NCBI GenBank assembly: GCA_027022365.1
Contig: JALVYU010000011.1
Coordinates: 80,168-144,167 of the forward strand
From: Desulfurococcales archaeon
GTDB lineage: Archaea > Thermoproteota > Thermoprotei_A > Sulfolobales > Desulfurococcaceae
Direction: 5' to 3'
Length of the DNA stretch: 64,000 nucleotides
How positions within the stretch are numbered: position 1 is the first letter of the stretch; the number at the start of each line of letters is the position of its first letter. Below are positions 8,286-15,774 of the stretch, in pieces. Both the position numbers and the translations under genes were made by a program. The notes under the pieces are model-generated. The model saw only the letters and a program-made list of their open reading frames with translations. It was not told where the DNA came from and searched no databases.

Positions 8286-8609
8286 TCATACACTAGATAC
8301 ATTGGGCCAATTAGCCTTTTCCTGTATGGGTGTTTTCCAGATTATCCTCTCTGACATTCAATATGGATAATCTTTTGTGGAGGGTGTTTCCATTTCATGA
8401 TTTCATCCGGAAACATTGTTCTTATATCCCAGGCCTTCGGAGCCGGATGTCCCGGGTCCCGAATCCCGGCGGCCCGACACTAAGTTTTAGTGTGTTAGTA
8501 AACATTATTCATTATAGTCTTCAGTGTATGCTTTAGGACAGTAGATGACAAAAGATATGTGATGTAGGAATGTTGATAAGATTCTATCTAATACTATGTA
8601 GGATGAGGG
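8286..8609. other. gene-free stretch containing tRNA fragment copy A
   Basis: No convincing gene is seen in these 324 bases. The only recognisable content is the tRNA-Arg-derived fragment at 8422-8480. An open frame across it on the plus strand has no family features and is taken as chance. Confidence 0.6.
8422..8480 (+). repeat. tRNA-Arg 3'-half copy A (att-like)
   Basis: Bases 8438-8457 are identical to 20 bases of the tRNA (7600-7619, anticodon loop to T stem), and AATCCCGGCGG (8462-8472) continues the match with one-base indels to the acceptor end. The loop reads CTTCGGA, which would be anticodon TCG, so the source may have been a different Arg isoacceptor. TTATA (8422-8426) lies 12 bases before GGAGCC, as in the other copies. 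It cannot fold into a full tRNA. Confidence 0.8.
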
Positions 8610-8834
8610 GTGCTGGTATTGTCTGAGGTAGTTGTTAAGGTGCCTAGGGGTGTTGATGCTGAGAAGGTTAAGCGTAGGATCGAGGCTATTCTTGACCTTG
8701 TGATTAGCGATGAGTTTGACAAATTCATGGAGTACTTAGAAGAATACGCTCTCCTACGTCTTCAAGAAGAAAGTCTTCGGGAATTTCTAGAGGATGAGCC
8801 GGATGTCTACACCGAGGACGACATTAAAAGGTAA
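8610..8834 (+). CDS. putative antitoxin, partner of MazF-like toxin
   Basis: A 74-residue acidic, helical protein starting with a short strand (EVVVKVPRGVDAEKVKRRIE) and ending in a Glu/Asp-rich helix (LREFLEDEPDVYTEDD). The pattern of a strand plus helices resembles small archaeal antitoxins that bind DNA as dimers. No exact family is recognised. It overlaps the following MazF-like frame by about 40 bases, the arrangement expected for an antitoxin-toxin pair. The frame can start at TTG 8610 or a nearby codon; the exact start is unsure. Confidence 0.6.
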   Translation: MLVLSEVVVKVPRGVDAEKVKRRIEAILDLVISDEFDKFMEYLEEYALLRLQEESLREFLEDEPDVYTEDDIKR

Positions 8835-9174
8835 GATAGTGCTCATCTATTCCCCCTTCACCGACCTAACGGGTAGAAAGCTCCGGCCAGCACTAGTACT
8901 CTATGATAGTGGTAAAGATGTCGTTGTTGCATTCATATCCTCAAAGATAGAGAAATACGAGCCTGAGACCGATATCCTGATAAGTAAATCACATCCGGAG
9001 TTTCATCTCACCGGGCTTAAAACAGACTCAGTATTGAAACTCTCAAAAATAGCCACCCTATATAAGAGACTAATAGCAGGAGAATTAGGCACCATAGGTG
9101 AGCAACTAAGAAATGAGATAAACCAGAAAATAATAAAAATAAATATTATTAGTATAAACTCAGAGAAGACCTAG
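8794..9174 (+). CDS. mazF: PemK/MazF-like endoribonuclease toxin
   Basis: A 126-residue toxin. The beta-barrel signature is KGKIVLIYSPFTDLTGRKLR followed by PALVLYDSGKDVVVAFISSK, matching MazF/PemK proteins that cleave mRNA. The hydrophobic strand LTGLKTDSVLKLSKIATL corresponds to the second half of the barrel. Start is the ATG at 8794 or 8803, both inside the antitoxin gene. Length is normal, so this is one of the few toxins in the island that looks intact. Confidence 0.75.
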   Translation: MSRMSTPRTTLKGKIVLIYSPFTDLTGRKLRPALVLYDSGKDVVVAFISSKIEKYEPETDILISKSHPEFHLTGLKTDSVLKLSKIATLYKRLIAGELGTIGEQLRNEINQKIIKINIISINSEKT

Positions 9175-9334
9175 CATTATCAATAAAATTATTGCACGCT
9201 TTAAAACACTTATATCTAGTAAAACTTCAATATTACCCAGCGCCTCCTAAATCTTTATGAAGATGTGTTTAATACTAGCCCATTCATACCTGAGTATAAA
9301 ATGTAACTATTTACCCAGGTCATAATTAATTCTT

Positions 9335-9406
9335 GGACGTTTCCTTATAGGATCTGGTCTTTGGAGCCAATGAACCTCGGATCCATAATCCCGGCGGGCC
9401 CGCCAC
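9335..9406 (+). repeat. tRNA-Arg 3'-end copy B (att-like)
   Basis: The last 20 bases (9387-9406, AATCCCGGCGGGCCCGCCAC) are identical to tRNA positions 7623-7642, including the CCA. The anticodon-loop part is degraded but GGAGCC (9363-9368) remains. Upstream is GGACGTTTCCTTATA (9335-9349), shared base for base with copy C. Because the 5' arm is not tRNA sequence, this looks like one arm of an integrated element joined to the tRNA end. Confidence 0.85.
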
Positions 9407-9457
9407 AATGTATTTCTATTATTGTTTGTTTCAGGATGGGATACGGATAAGTAGTTT

Positions 9458-9832
9458 TTAAGAAAAGTGTTTACGGAGAAGCTGCCTAACAGTATCTAAG
9501 AATTTTTCTAGCGATGGGTCTTGTAGGGGATATGCTTCTCCCCTTAGGTGTCTGTGGTGTGGATGGGTTTGGATTTCTGGGTGATGTGGCCGATTATCCC
9601 ACCATTCCTCATAGTCATAAGCTCTCAGGTAGTAACCATAGGCTACGAGATTATTTCCTTGCCAGTACTCACGTATCACCACTACCGCGTTAGCGTGAGG
9701 GATGCTTATCCTTACGTTTAAGTACTCTATGTCTTCTTCATCCATGACATAATGCTCAATAACTCTGACTACAGGATCGTGCTTGCCCAGAAGCTTATTG
9801 ATCAAGTTGAATATGTAGCGTAGCCTTGTCAA
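9458..9832 (-). CDS. TumE-like toxin (DUF6516)
   Basis: A 124-residue protein with the DUF6516/TumE signature: a Tyr- and Trp-rich strand (YGYYLRAYDYEEWWDN) followed by RPHHPEIQTHPHHRHL, a His-rich motif with a conserved Glu. Proteins of this group are toxins paired with a small helical antitoxin. Length is normal. The partner gene lies 6 bases upstream at 9839-10099. The pair occupies the segment between tRNA copies B and C and appears intact. Confidence 0.72.
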   Translation of the reverse strand: MTRLRYIFNLINKLLGKHDPVVRVIEHYVMDEEDIEYLNVRISIPHANAVVVIREYWQGNNLVAYGYYLRAYDYEEWWDNRPHHPEIQTHPHHRHLRGEAYPLQDPSLEKFLDTVRQLLRKHFS

Positions 9833-9838
9833 TCCTCT

Positions 9839-10099
9839 TTATCCCTTAAGCATTGCCAGTATACGCTTCTTCCTCTCCTCTAGCTCTCTAAGTCTTCTCT
9901 TCAAGTAGAGGTATTCTGGCCAGAGAAGGTCTACCTCCGGGTTATCAATGCCTCTACTAGTGAGAAGTTTCTCTAGCTCCTTCCAGTCCCCAACGCCTAG
10001 TCTTGCAGCCATTCTCTGAAGCCTAGCCTCGACTACTGCAGCCTCTCTATTAATCCTCCTCAGCATTACCTCTAAGCTCTCACGTACAATAGGCTCCAA
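9839..10099 (-). CDS. helical antitoxin, TumA-like partner
   Basis: An 86-residue, almost fully helical protein with a coiled-coil character: MLRRINREAAVVEARLQRMA near the start and YLKRRLRELEERKKRILAML at the end, with a central ELEKLLTSRGIDNPE segment. It precedes the TumE-like toxin by 6 bases on the same strand, the place of an antitoxin. I do not recognise the family beyond this. A one-operon TA module is the simplest reading. Confidence 0.65.
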   Translation of the reverse strand: MEPIVRESLEVMLRRINREAAVVEARLQRMAARLGVGDWKELEKLLTSRGIDNPEVDLLWPEYLYLKRRLRELEERKKRILAMLKG

Positions 10100-10526
10100 G
10101 ATCCTACCCCACTACATAAACTATTAATAAATCTAGTAAAAATGTCGTTAGCTATACCCGTGATAAGGGTCACTGCTATTCCTACCCCTATTACCATCTG
10201 AGACTAAAACAACTTCAATCTAATTCCTACTAATGTAATACATGCTCTCCCTAACTAAAATTTTTGAAAACCGTACTTTAAACAATATTTATTGCCCCAT
10301 ATACCAAATAATAGGTATGAATTCCTACCGTAACTGCCCCAGATCCTTATCAGCCCTTGGGACGTTTCCTTATAAGTGTCGGCCCCGGAGCCGGAGATCC
10401 CGGGTCCAGAATCCCGGCGAGCCCACCCTTTTATTCAATGAATTGTTTTGTTCTATGATAGAGAGACGTTGTGTTTGGGGAGAGGTTAAGAGGCCGGGAG
10501 GACGTAATGTGATTTGGTGAGGGATT
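10100..10526. other. gene-free stretch containing tRNA fragment copy C
   Basis: About 430 bases without a credible gene. AT-rich sequence occupies the first 250 bases and tRNA copy C the region 10360-10428. Open frames crossing the copy on both strands arise from the GC-rich tRNA sequence and have no protein features. Confidence 0.6.
10360..10428 (+). repeat. tRNA-Arg 3'-half copy C (att-like)
   Basis: CCGGAGCCGGA (10385-10395), TCCCGGGT (10398-10405) and AATCCCGGCG (10410-10419) follow the tRNA in order, with scattered changes and a damaged acceptor end. GGACGTTTCCTTATA (10360-10374) is identical to the arm of copy B, and TTATA lies 12 bases before GGAGCC. The shared non-tRNA arm shows that B and C come from related insertion events. 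Confidence 0.82.
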
Positions 10527-10689
10527 ATGCCTTGTGTTTTGAAGCTCCCTCTTTCTAGGAACGCGGTGAAGAAATTGTTCGGTTCTTGGAGGGCGAGCAT
10601 ATCTAAAGGGTCTGGAGGACGTGCTTAGCCAGTATTCTGAGAGGGTTGAGGAGGACATACTGGAGGATTTCCTAAGGGAGAGGAGGTAG
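10527..10689 (+). pseudogene. frameshifted VapB-like antitoxin
   Basis: An ATG at 10527 with a good SD (GGTGAGG) begins MPCVLKLPLSRNAVKKLFGS, then meets an early stop in its own frame. Moving one base after the GGG run at 10591-10593 continues with AYLKGLEDVLSQYSERVEED and a short acidic tail to TAG at 10687-10689. The joined product is the right size for an antitoxin and is followed at once by a PIN-like start. One inserted base explains the damage. Confidence 0.5.
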
Positions 10690-10693
10690 CCCC

Positions 10694-10807
10694 GTGGGAT
10701 CGAACCTGGTTGTCGACGTACTAGTCTTAATATATTCTTCTCTTCCACAAAAGAAGTTATATGATTACCCTGATTATATACGGTTGTATATGGTGGGTAA
10801 CTCATAG
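10694..10807 (+). pseudogene. VapC (PIN) N-terminal remnant
   Basis: A GTG 4 bases after the broken antitoxin opens a 37-codon frame starting MGSNLVVDVLVLIYSSLPQK, close to the usual PIN opening (LVVDTNVLI), but the catalytic Asp-Thr-Asn is already changed and the frame stops before the rest of the domain. Together with 10527-10689 this is a dead VapBC module. Confidence 0.45.
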
Positions 10808-10861
10808 TTTAACTATGAAATCATATTGGTTCAGACTCCTGTAATTAGACATAGTTATAGA

Positions 10862-11229
10862 CTAGTGCTGCAAATGTTGGTCGTAGATCTCTATGTATTC
10901 ATGCTCTATGACTATGAGTAGCCCGGGCTTAGGCTCTAGCTGACTGGCTATTGAGGCTATTCTCTCAGCCAGTCTTGGTATCTCGTTTTTGGAGGGCTGG
11001 TAGGAAATATAGATTACTCCATTCTTCGCTAGAGATAAAAGGCTTGGTGCTGTAAAGTCGGTGTCTCTCGTTAATATTGTCATTCCAAGCTCGCTTGCTG
11101 TATTAACTAGCTCCTTATCACTAATATCTCGGGTACCTAGATCTTGTAGACGGGCAACATCTATACTTTTCTGCCTCAAGAAGATTACCAGCTTTTAGGT
11201 ATGTTTTCATCAGCCAGAAGCCTCAGCAA
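10862..11229 (-). pseudogene. frameshifted DUF5615 PIN-like toxin
   Basis: The main frame (10862-11179) encodes RQKSIDVARLQDLGTRDISD, then DKELVNTASELGMTILTRDTDF and a hydrophobic tail, as in DUF5615 toxins, but lacks the N-terminal catalytic strand. That strand is present just upstream in another frame: codons from 11229 read LLRLLADENIPKS, the family hallmark, and then hit a TAA at 11185-11187. Restoring one base near 11190 would give LADENIPKS-LVIFLRQKSID and an intact protein of about 120 residues. The restored start overlaps the DUF433 gene, the normal layout for this pair. Confidence 0.68.
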
Positions 11230-11455
11230 CCACTATAACTCTCTTCAGCGCCTTAGATGCAAACCTCAATGCTTCACATACAGCTTCCACCAGTATATCA
11301 AACTCCTCAGCAACCTCCTCGGGTTTCCAACCAGCAGCAAGCATATCTAGAATATCATCAACAGATACTCTTGTACCCTCCACAGTAGGCCTACCACGCC
11401 TACCAGGCACTATTTCAAGCCATTTATAACCAGGCAAGAGAACCATACCAGCCAC
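11210..11455 (-). CDS. DUF433 antitoxin
   Basis: An 81-residue antitoxin of the DUF433 family. The signature GRPTVEGTRVSVDDILDMLA is followed by GWKPEEVAEEFDI, a helix-turn-helix that recognises the operon promoter, then a helix leading to the end. DUF433 proteins are standard partners of DUF5615 toxins, and the toxin follows here with overlap, though broken. If the toxin is dead the antitoxin may be a relic or an anti-addiction factor. Confidence 0.85.
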   Translation of the reverse strand: MAGMVLLPGYKWLEIVPGRRGRPTVEGTRVSVDDILDMLAAGWKPEEVAEEFDILVEAVCEALRFASKALKRVIVVAEASG

Positions 11456-11834
11456 CGCTAAGCAATACTACCAAGAAAGGTTCTTTTATATTCTCAGCCC
11501 GAAGACTAGAATTAATCCCGGTTTCTAGTCTCAACATTATTTCCCACGGATCAATTTCCAGGACCCTACATCTTCCATCTCATTAGCAGTCCTAAAATAC
11601 TTAGACAGCCCTATTAACCATAAACAAACTCTCGTAATAATCTTCCTTGTCCACAGTCTTTTAGTTCCTCGTAGATAAATGGCGCCTAGCTAAAAAATCC
11701 TTAGCTCAGATAAGTTTAAAGTCTCTACAGTTACAAAACCCCTTCAGATACTCAAACGAGCTAATAGTCCTTGGTGGGCCTAAGCCATGTTTTTCTCATC
11801 GTTTATTGTTCTAAGACTAGTGTAGACTTCATCA
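11456..11834. other. gene-free stretch with decayed sequence
   Basis: No intact gene is seen in 379 bases between the DUF433 gene and the VapC fragment. On the minus strand, short protein-like pieces occur directly downstream of the VapC fragment (for example EVYTSLRTINDEKNMA near 11780-11830), broken by stops. This suggests the missing part of that toxin in decayed form. Confidence 0.45.
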
Positions 11835-11921
11835 CTACCGGATAAAAATGTTAATGATTAGATCTGGCTTCGGCCTTATATCATGTAACAGGTATATTGG
11901 AGCGTTGGTGTCGACGTACAT
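11835..11921 (-). pseudogene. VapC N-terminal fragment
   Basis: An ATG overlapping the antitoxin stop by one base opens 28 codons beginning MYVDTNAPIYLLHDIRPKP, a typical PIN-domain start with Asp4, Thr5 and Asn6. It then ends at a TAG. The remaining 100 or so residues of a toxin are absent or unreadable. The overlap with 11921-12133 marks it as the toxin half of a VapBC pair. Confidence 0.65.
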
Positions 11922-12133
11922 CAAAGATGCTCGGCCTCTTCTATCGCCTCCTCTAGGAGCTCTGGATTCACACGGCCCAAAACGCTTCGATACCTCTCCA
12001 GTATTCTTCCACTCCCTCCTATATTGATTATCTTGACAAGAAGCCCTTTGTTCTCATCCATGACAAGCGGCTCCTCAGGCGCCAGCACACCGCCCCTATA
12101 TCTTACTCGGATGATCTTGGACAATCCTTGCAC
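11921..12133 (-). CDS. VapB-type antitoxin (AF2212/DUF104 family), second copy
   Basis: A 70-residue antitoxin related to the one at 8076: IIRVRYRGGVLAPEEPLVMD matches the family's N-terminal beta unit, and LERYRSVLGRVNPELLEEAI matches the C-terminal toxin-binding helix (compare IKKYRGILGKSSIEEFQELE at 8076). Its toxin is reduced to a 28-codon fragment. The antitoxin itself has no visible damage. Confidence 0.78.
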   Translation of the reverse strand: MQGLSKIIRVRYRGGVLAPEEPLVMDENKGLLVKIINIGGSGRILERYRSVLGRVNPELLEEAIEEAEHL

Positions 12134-12272
12134 CCGCCTAGTCTTACCAATAATTAACCAATTAGCTCTTCCTCAAGGAAGTTACTAGGTTATCATAATG
12201 GATGCCGGTCTCGGTGGTAATTGGTTTTGTGTAGTGTTTCCCGGTATAATGTTTTTCCTCTGGAAACCCAGC

Positions 12273-12308
12273 TTATAGATTCTAGGACCCAGATCCTGCT
12301 GTCCCGGG
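12273..12308 (+). repeat. faint tRNA-Arg fragment copy D
   Basis: TTATA (12273-12277) is followed 23 bases later by TGTCCCGGG (12300-12308), identical to nine bases of the tRNA T-stem region (7610-7618), in the same register as copies A-C. The middle is degraded (AGATCC in place of GGAGCC), and the copy ends at the 3' end of the flavodoxin gene. Alone it would be dismissed; the conserved spacing supports it. Confidence 0.4.
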
Positions 12309-12770
12309 CTAAACGCCTAGTTTCTCGATGATGCGGCGGCTCCATTCCCGGCATCTTCTTAGGGCTTCTTTGTCTGGTCTTCTTATCCAGCCGCTGAAAG
12401 CGGTGGATTCTATTATTTTGCCCCTGACGTGTTTTATGACTTGGCCTAAGTACCACCTGACGATCTTGTCCCTTATCGGTGAGGGTATTTTCTTGCTTGC
12501 CATGAAGCACGTAATGTACACGGCGACTTTCCGGCCCTCCAAGCCGTTATTTCCGTCTATGAACTCGATGACCGTTCTCATGGGGCGCTCAAAGTATATC
12601 GGTGTCCCAAGCACGACTAGGCCGCAATCCCCAAGATCGGGCTGCTCCCTCGACACCCTGTACACGGCTACATCAAGGCCTGCACTCCTCATCTCGGAGC
12701 CAATGCACTCAGCAATAGTGGCTGTAGCGCCCCCTTCATGCATCGAATCATAGATTATGCAAACCCTCAA
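12309..12770 (-). CDS. flavodoxin-like protein
   Basis: A 153-residue FMN-binding protein. The N-terminal phosphate-loop region is IIYDSMHEGGATATIAECIG, a looser form of the TxTGxT loop. VVLGTPIYFERPMRTVIEFI is the typical second FMN contact, and KVAVYITCFMAS the next strand. It resembles the flavodoxin/menaquinone-dependent protoporphyrinogen oxidase group. The start is a TTG at 12770 without an SD. The gene ends against tRNA fragment copy D, which may have replaced its original 3' flank. Confidence 0.75.
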   Translation of the reverse strand: MRVCIIYDSMHEGGATATIAECIGSEMRSAGLDVAVYRVSREQPDLGDCGLVVLGTPIYFERPMRTVIEFIDGNNGLEGRKVAVYITCFMASKKIPSPIRDKIVRWYLGQVIKHVRGKIIESTAFSGWIRRPDKEALRRCREWSRRIIEKLGV

Positions 12771-13001
12771 GTACTAGCGACACCCCGCATTTAATAAGCA
12801 GATACTATGTGTGTTATTGTGTATAGTTAGCTTCATGAGGGCCGATCGCTAATTGTAATTATACCGAAAAACATTTTTCCTTGCCCACTATACTTCTCGT
12901 TCGTTAATATTCTCGTTTTTAATTGTATTGGTTATTAGGTCTGCTCATATCTATGGTATTATCAACAATTCGCAGAGGACTAGAAAGAGCATCTCTAAGG
13001 T

Positions 13002-13035
13002 CTTAATAAAAAATAATTCTTAATAAAAAATAATT
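13002..13035 (-). terminator. tandem 17-bp repeat, T-rich terminator
   Basis: CTTAATAAAAAATAATT is present twice head to tail (13002-13018 and 13019-13035). On the minus strand this gives two T6 runs 10 bases after the end of the 852-residue gene, a doubled U-rich terminator produced by a local tandem duplication. Confidence 0.6.
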
Positions 13036-13044
13036 ATTGCTTTA

Positions 13045-15603
13045 TTATTTTCTCATTATGTACAGGATTAGTGCGAGTGCGGCTATTCCGGTTCCTGCTG
13101 CCGCTACTATAACTATTGTTTCGGTGCCTCCTCCTTGTTTACTTATTGATGTTTGAGAGGCGGTCTTAGGAGTATTACTGCTTACAGTTGTGCTTGTTGT
13201 CTGGGTTTTACTGGTTATTGCTGAGTTCTCTGCGGCGGTTTGAGGACTTGTTTGTTCACTTGTTGTCTGCGTTACATGGCTCTGCTGGGCTTGTATGGGT
13301 ATCTCTATCGTTATGTTTTCTCCCGGATGAGTCGCTACAAACTCTATTTCTTTTCCGCTGGTGATTTCGCTGGAGGATTCCTTGTAGTAGTAGAGCTTGT
13401 AGTGGAGTCCGACGAGTATTTTATATTCTAGTGATTCGCCCCCGTATATTTCGCTGACCCTTACTGGTATGTATTCTTCACCAGACTTTACGTAGAAATC
13501 GAGTAGATACGTGGTGTTAGCCGTATTTATTATTATGAGGTTCGCGAGTTTATCTTCGAATAACTTATCTGTATCTATCCATACTATTTTCGAGTCACCC
13601 GTCAGATTAATGGTTATACTCCAATTCGATGGAGCCACTAAACCTAGTATCCTGGGCTTTATCATTAACGTATAGTTTCCTGGGGGGACACAATAGCCGG
13701 TCCAGTTCTCGGTCGTAAACAAGTGCTTGACAACATTCCCCGAGGATGACAACAGGTACACGCGCTGGCTCCCTCTTAGCATTATGACGATGCCCCGAGG
13801 GAGCAGCTTGATAATCTTATCTTCTCCTCCCCAGACAATTAAGTGAAGCCTAGTCGGTTCTATGTTTCCTCTAATGATAAACCTGTCTTCACGGAATTCA
13901 GCGGTAATATTGTAGTATCCTCTAAGGGCTACAAGTATTATCCTGTGTTTTTCGATGTCACTAAATACGTATGATTCCTTACCCCATCTCACAACTAAGC
14001 GCTTAACTATGCATGGGCCGGGGATCTCTAGCGTTATATGGGATACTAGGCTTCTCGCCTTCTCGGATATATTTATATGTATCATCTGTAGGGGCTCCGT
14101 GTTCAGGGATACATTCCAGCTCTCCTTAGCAGCGTTGGGGTCTCCCACGATAAAGCCATCCACGCCTAGTACTGTCCTAACCCACATCTTGGTCTTCGCA
14201 TTAAGGGTATAGGTGATTGACGCTTTTCTATCGGGGAACAGGGGGATAAACCATCCGGTATGAACAGTGAAGCCGCTTTGATCCCTTAGAGTAAGCCCCA
14301 AGAAGTAGTTCTTATACGGGCCCGGATCAAAGTATGCGATCGCATATCTGGGCCAATCTATAAGTGCAATCCTCACCTTGTAGAAGTATTCTTGGACAAC
14401 CCATGCCTCTCCATCGTCGAGGAACCCGGCGTTGATCGGCATAGTGGCCACCGCTCTATTCACTATGGATTGCCAGATCAGCGGGTTTTGCTGAAACCTT
14501 ATTAGCGGGGCCCCCATCATCCCGACAAACCCGATCTCAGCCAGTCTTTCCTTCCTCGCAACCACTCCCCAAACCCCGTTACCGGTCCATCCATAAATCC
14601 TTGTCACGAACGGCCTCCAATCCACTGTACGTAGGAGAACACCGTTGCTCGCATTGTAGACTAGGTAGCTCCCTGAACCGGACTGGTAGTACAGGCAACA
14701 CCCTGTGGGATTAAATATTATTCCTTCCGATGGATTGGCGGGATAACCAACAGTTCTAGACCATAGTATTTCCCGCCTCAAAACATCTAAGACCGCAAGG
14801 CTTAGTGTTCCCTCGGTCTTGTTATACCCTAGAAACGCTAACATGTTCCCTTCCGGACTCCATGAAACGGAGGAATATAGGTATTGGCCTGTACTGTAAA
14901 GCTTTTTGAGTGACTGATTATATATTGGTGAACCGCCCCTATCAAATACGATGATTGATTCATACAACATCCCTGTATAAGAGAACGCTACCATACCCTT
15001 AGGAGACACGGCTACCTTAACATATTTCAAGAGAGTAGGATCAACAGTGTTCTTGGGAAAAGCGATGTCCCACTCAGTGTTCCTTGAAAACACCCACAAC
15101 TGTATACCTGTGCCGGGATTATCAACTATTAGGGCGATGGTGCCATTATTCGAATCTAGGCTACGGGGATAACCGCGCACCGTCTTGAACTTTACTAGCT
15201 TTCCTACAGGGGTATACTTGTATATTGTCGTACTGATATTTGATCCCTCGTATAATGCGATGTATATTACCCCCTCATTTGCGTCATATGAAGCTAGTAT
15301 GAAACTGCCCTTCGATATCCTGTCTTCACGCAAGACAGACAGGTTAGCAGTATCCAGGGATATAACCCTCTTTGATGTCACGAGCACTATATTGTCGCCG
15401 ATGTTAAATGCATTCACAACTCTCTCATTGAGAGTTCTGTTCAATTCTATTACGTTACTTCTCACGTGGGACAGCGAGGATGGTATGAGTAAATTGCCGA
15501 TTACGCGTTGTTCGTAATTGCTACTGCCAACTATTGTGATCTGGATGTAGGCTAGTAACAGTAATGCTAGAATAATATATATTAACGGGGATTTAACCCC
15601 CAT
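13045..15603 (-). CDS. membrane-anchored extracellular beta-propeller-like protein
   Basis: An 852-residue surface protein that I cannot assign to a named family. It has an N-terminal signal/anchor (SPLIYIILALLLLAYIQITI), then about 380 residues with repeated strand units typical of WD40-like propellers (for example SPEGNMLAFLGYN, SPKGMVAFSYTG, GNGVWGVVARKE), further beta-rich domains, a Thr/Ser/Gln stalk near residues 780-825 that is probably glycosylated, and a C-terminal transmembrane helix with a short basic end (LALILYIMRK). Many Asn-X-Ser/Thr sites are present. It would stand on the outer face of the membrane or S-layer. SD GAGGATG precedes the ATG. Confidence 0.75.
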   Translation of the reverse strand: MGVKSPLIYIILALLLLAYIQITIVGSSNYEQRVIGNLLIPSSLSHVRSNVIELNRTLNERVVNAFNIGDNIVLVTSKRVISLDTANLSVLREDRISKGSFILASYDANEGVIYIALYEGSNISTTIYKYTPVGKLVKFKTVRGYPRSLDSNNGTIALIVDNPGTGIQLWVFSRNTEWDIAFPKNTVDPTLLKYVKVAVSPKGMVAFSYTGMLYESIIVFDRGGSPIYNQSLKKLYSTGQYLYSSVSWSPEGNMLAFLGYNKTEGTLSLAVLDVLRREILWSRTVGYPANPSEGIIFNPTGCCLYYQSGSGSYLVYNASNGVLLRTVDWRPFVTRIYGWTGNGVWGVVARKERLAEIGFVGMMGAPLIRFQQNPLIWQSIVNRAVATMPINAGFLDDGEAWVVQEYFYKVRIALIDWPRYAIAYFDPGPYKNYFLGLTLRDQSGFTVHTGWFIPLFPDRKASITYTLNAKTKMWVRTVLGVDGFIVGDPNAAKESWNVSLNTEPLQMIHINISEKARSLVSHITLEIPGPCIVKRLVVRWGKESYVFSDIEKHRIILVALRGYYNITAEFREDRFIIRGNIEPTRLHLIVWGGEDKIIKLLPRGIVIMLRGSQRVYLLSSSGNVVKHLFTTENWTGYCVPPGNYTLMIKPRILGLVAPSNWSITINLTGDSKIVWIDTDKLFEDKLANLIIINTANTTYLLDFYVKSGEEYIPVRVSEIYGGESLEYKILVGLHYKLYYYKESSSEITSGKEIEFVATHPGENITIEIPIQAQQSHVTQTTSEQTSPQTAAENSAITSKTQTTSTTVSSNTPKTASQTSISKQGGGTETIVIVAAAGTGIAALALILYIMRK

Positions 15604-15774
15604 TTTTCTACATCCTCGAATACACCATATTATTATTTGGTTAATATGAAGTTCTTAATTAAATCTTACGAAAAACCCCCAACATATTACACCGTATTAT
15701 ATTAGAGACTCTTAGAGAAAACCATGAACGACGAATCGAAGACAATCCCTCGGCCTTATCTAGTATATATTCCA

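Larger units (their letters stand above)
7642..12308. mobile_element. integration island: tandem tRNA-fragment-bounded toxin-antitoxin cassettes
   Basis: The stretch begins at the tRNA-Arg 3' end and holds four partial copies of that end (near 8422, 9335, 10360 and 12273). Each copy is preceded by TTATA at a fixed distance. Between copies lie one or two small two-gene modules: VapBC, MazF-like, TumE-like, broken VapBC, DUF433/DUF5615 and another cut VapBC. No integrase, transposase or plasmid replication gene remains. The pattern is what repeated site-specific integrations at a tRNA gene would leave after loss of the integrases, but a cassette-accretion process cannot be excluded. The right boundary is set by the faint fourth copy at the end of the flavodoxin gene. 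Confidence 0.6.

Noticed and set aside
8330-8536. Plus-strand frame of 68 codons over tRNA copy A.
   Set aside because: It is a chance frame through the tRNA-derived sequence with no protein features.
8422-10428. Reading the repeated tRNA fragments as a CRISPR array.
   Set aside because: Spacing is near 1 kb, genes lie between copies, and the copies diverge; no cas genes are present.
10242-10805. Open frames on both strands across tRNA copy C.
   Set aside because: They follow the GC-rich tRNA fragment, have no SD or family pattern, and compete with the better explained broken VapBC on the plus strand.
12193-12510. Minus-strand frame of 105 codons inside the flavodoxin region.
   Set aside because: It is rich in Arg and His without pattern and is an alternative frame of the clear flavodoxin gene.
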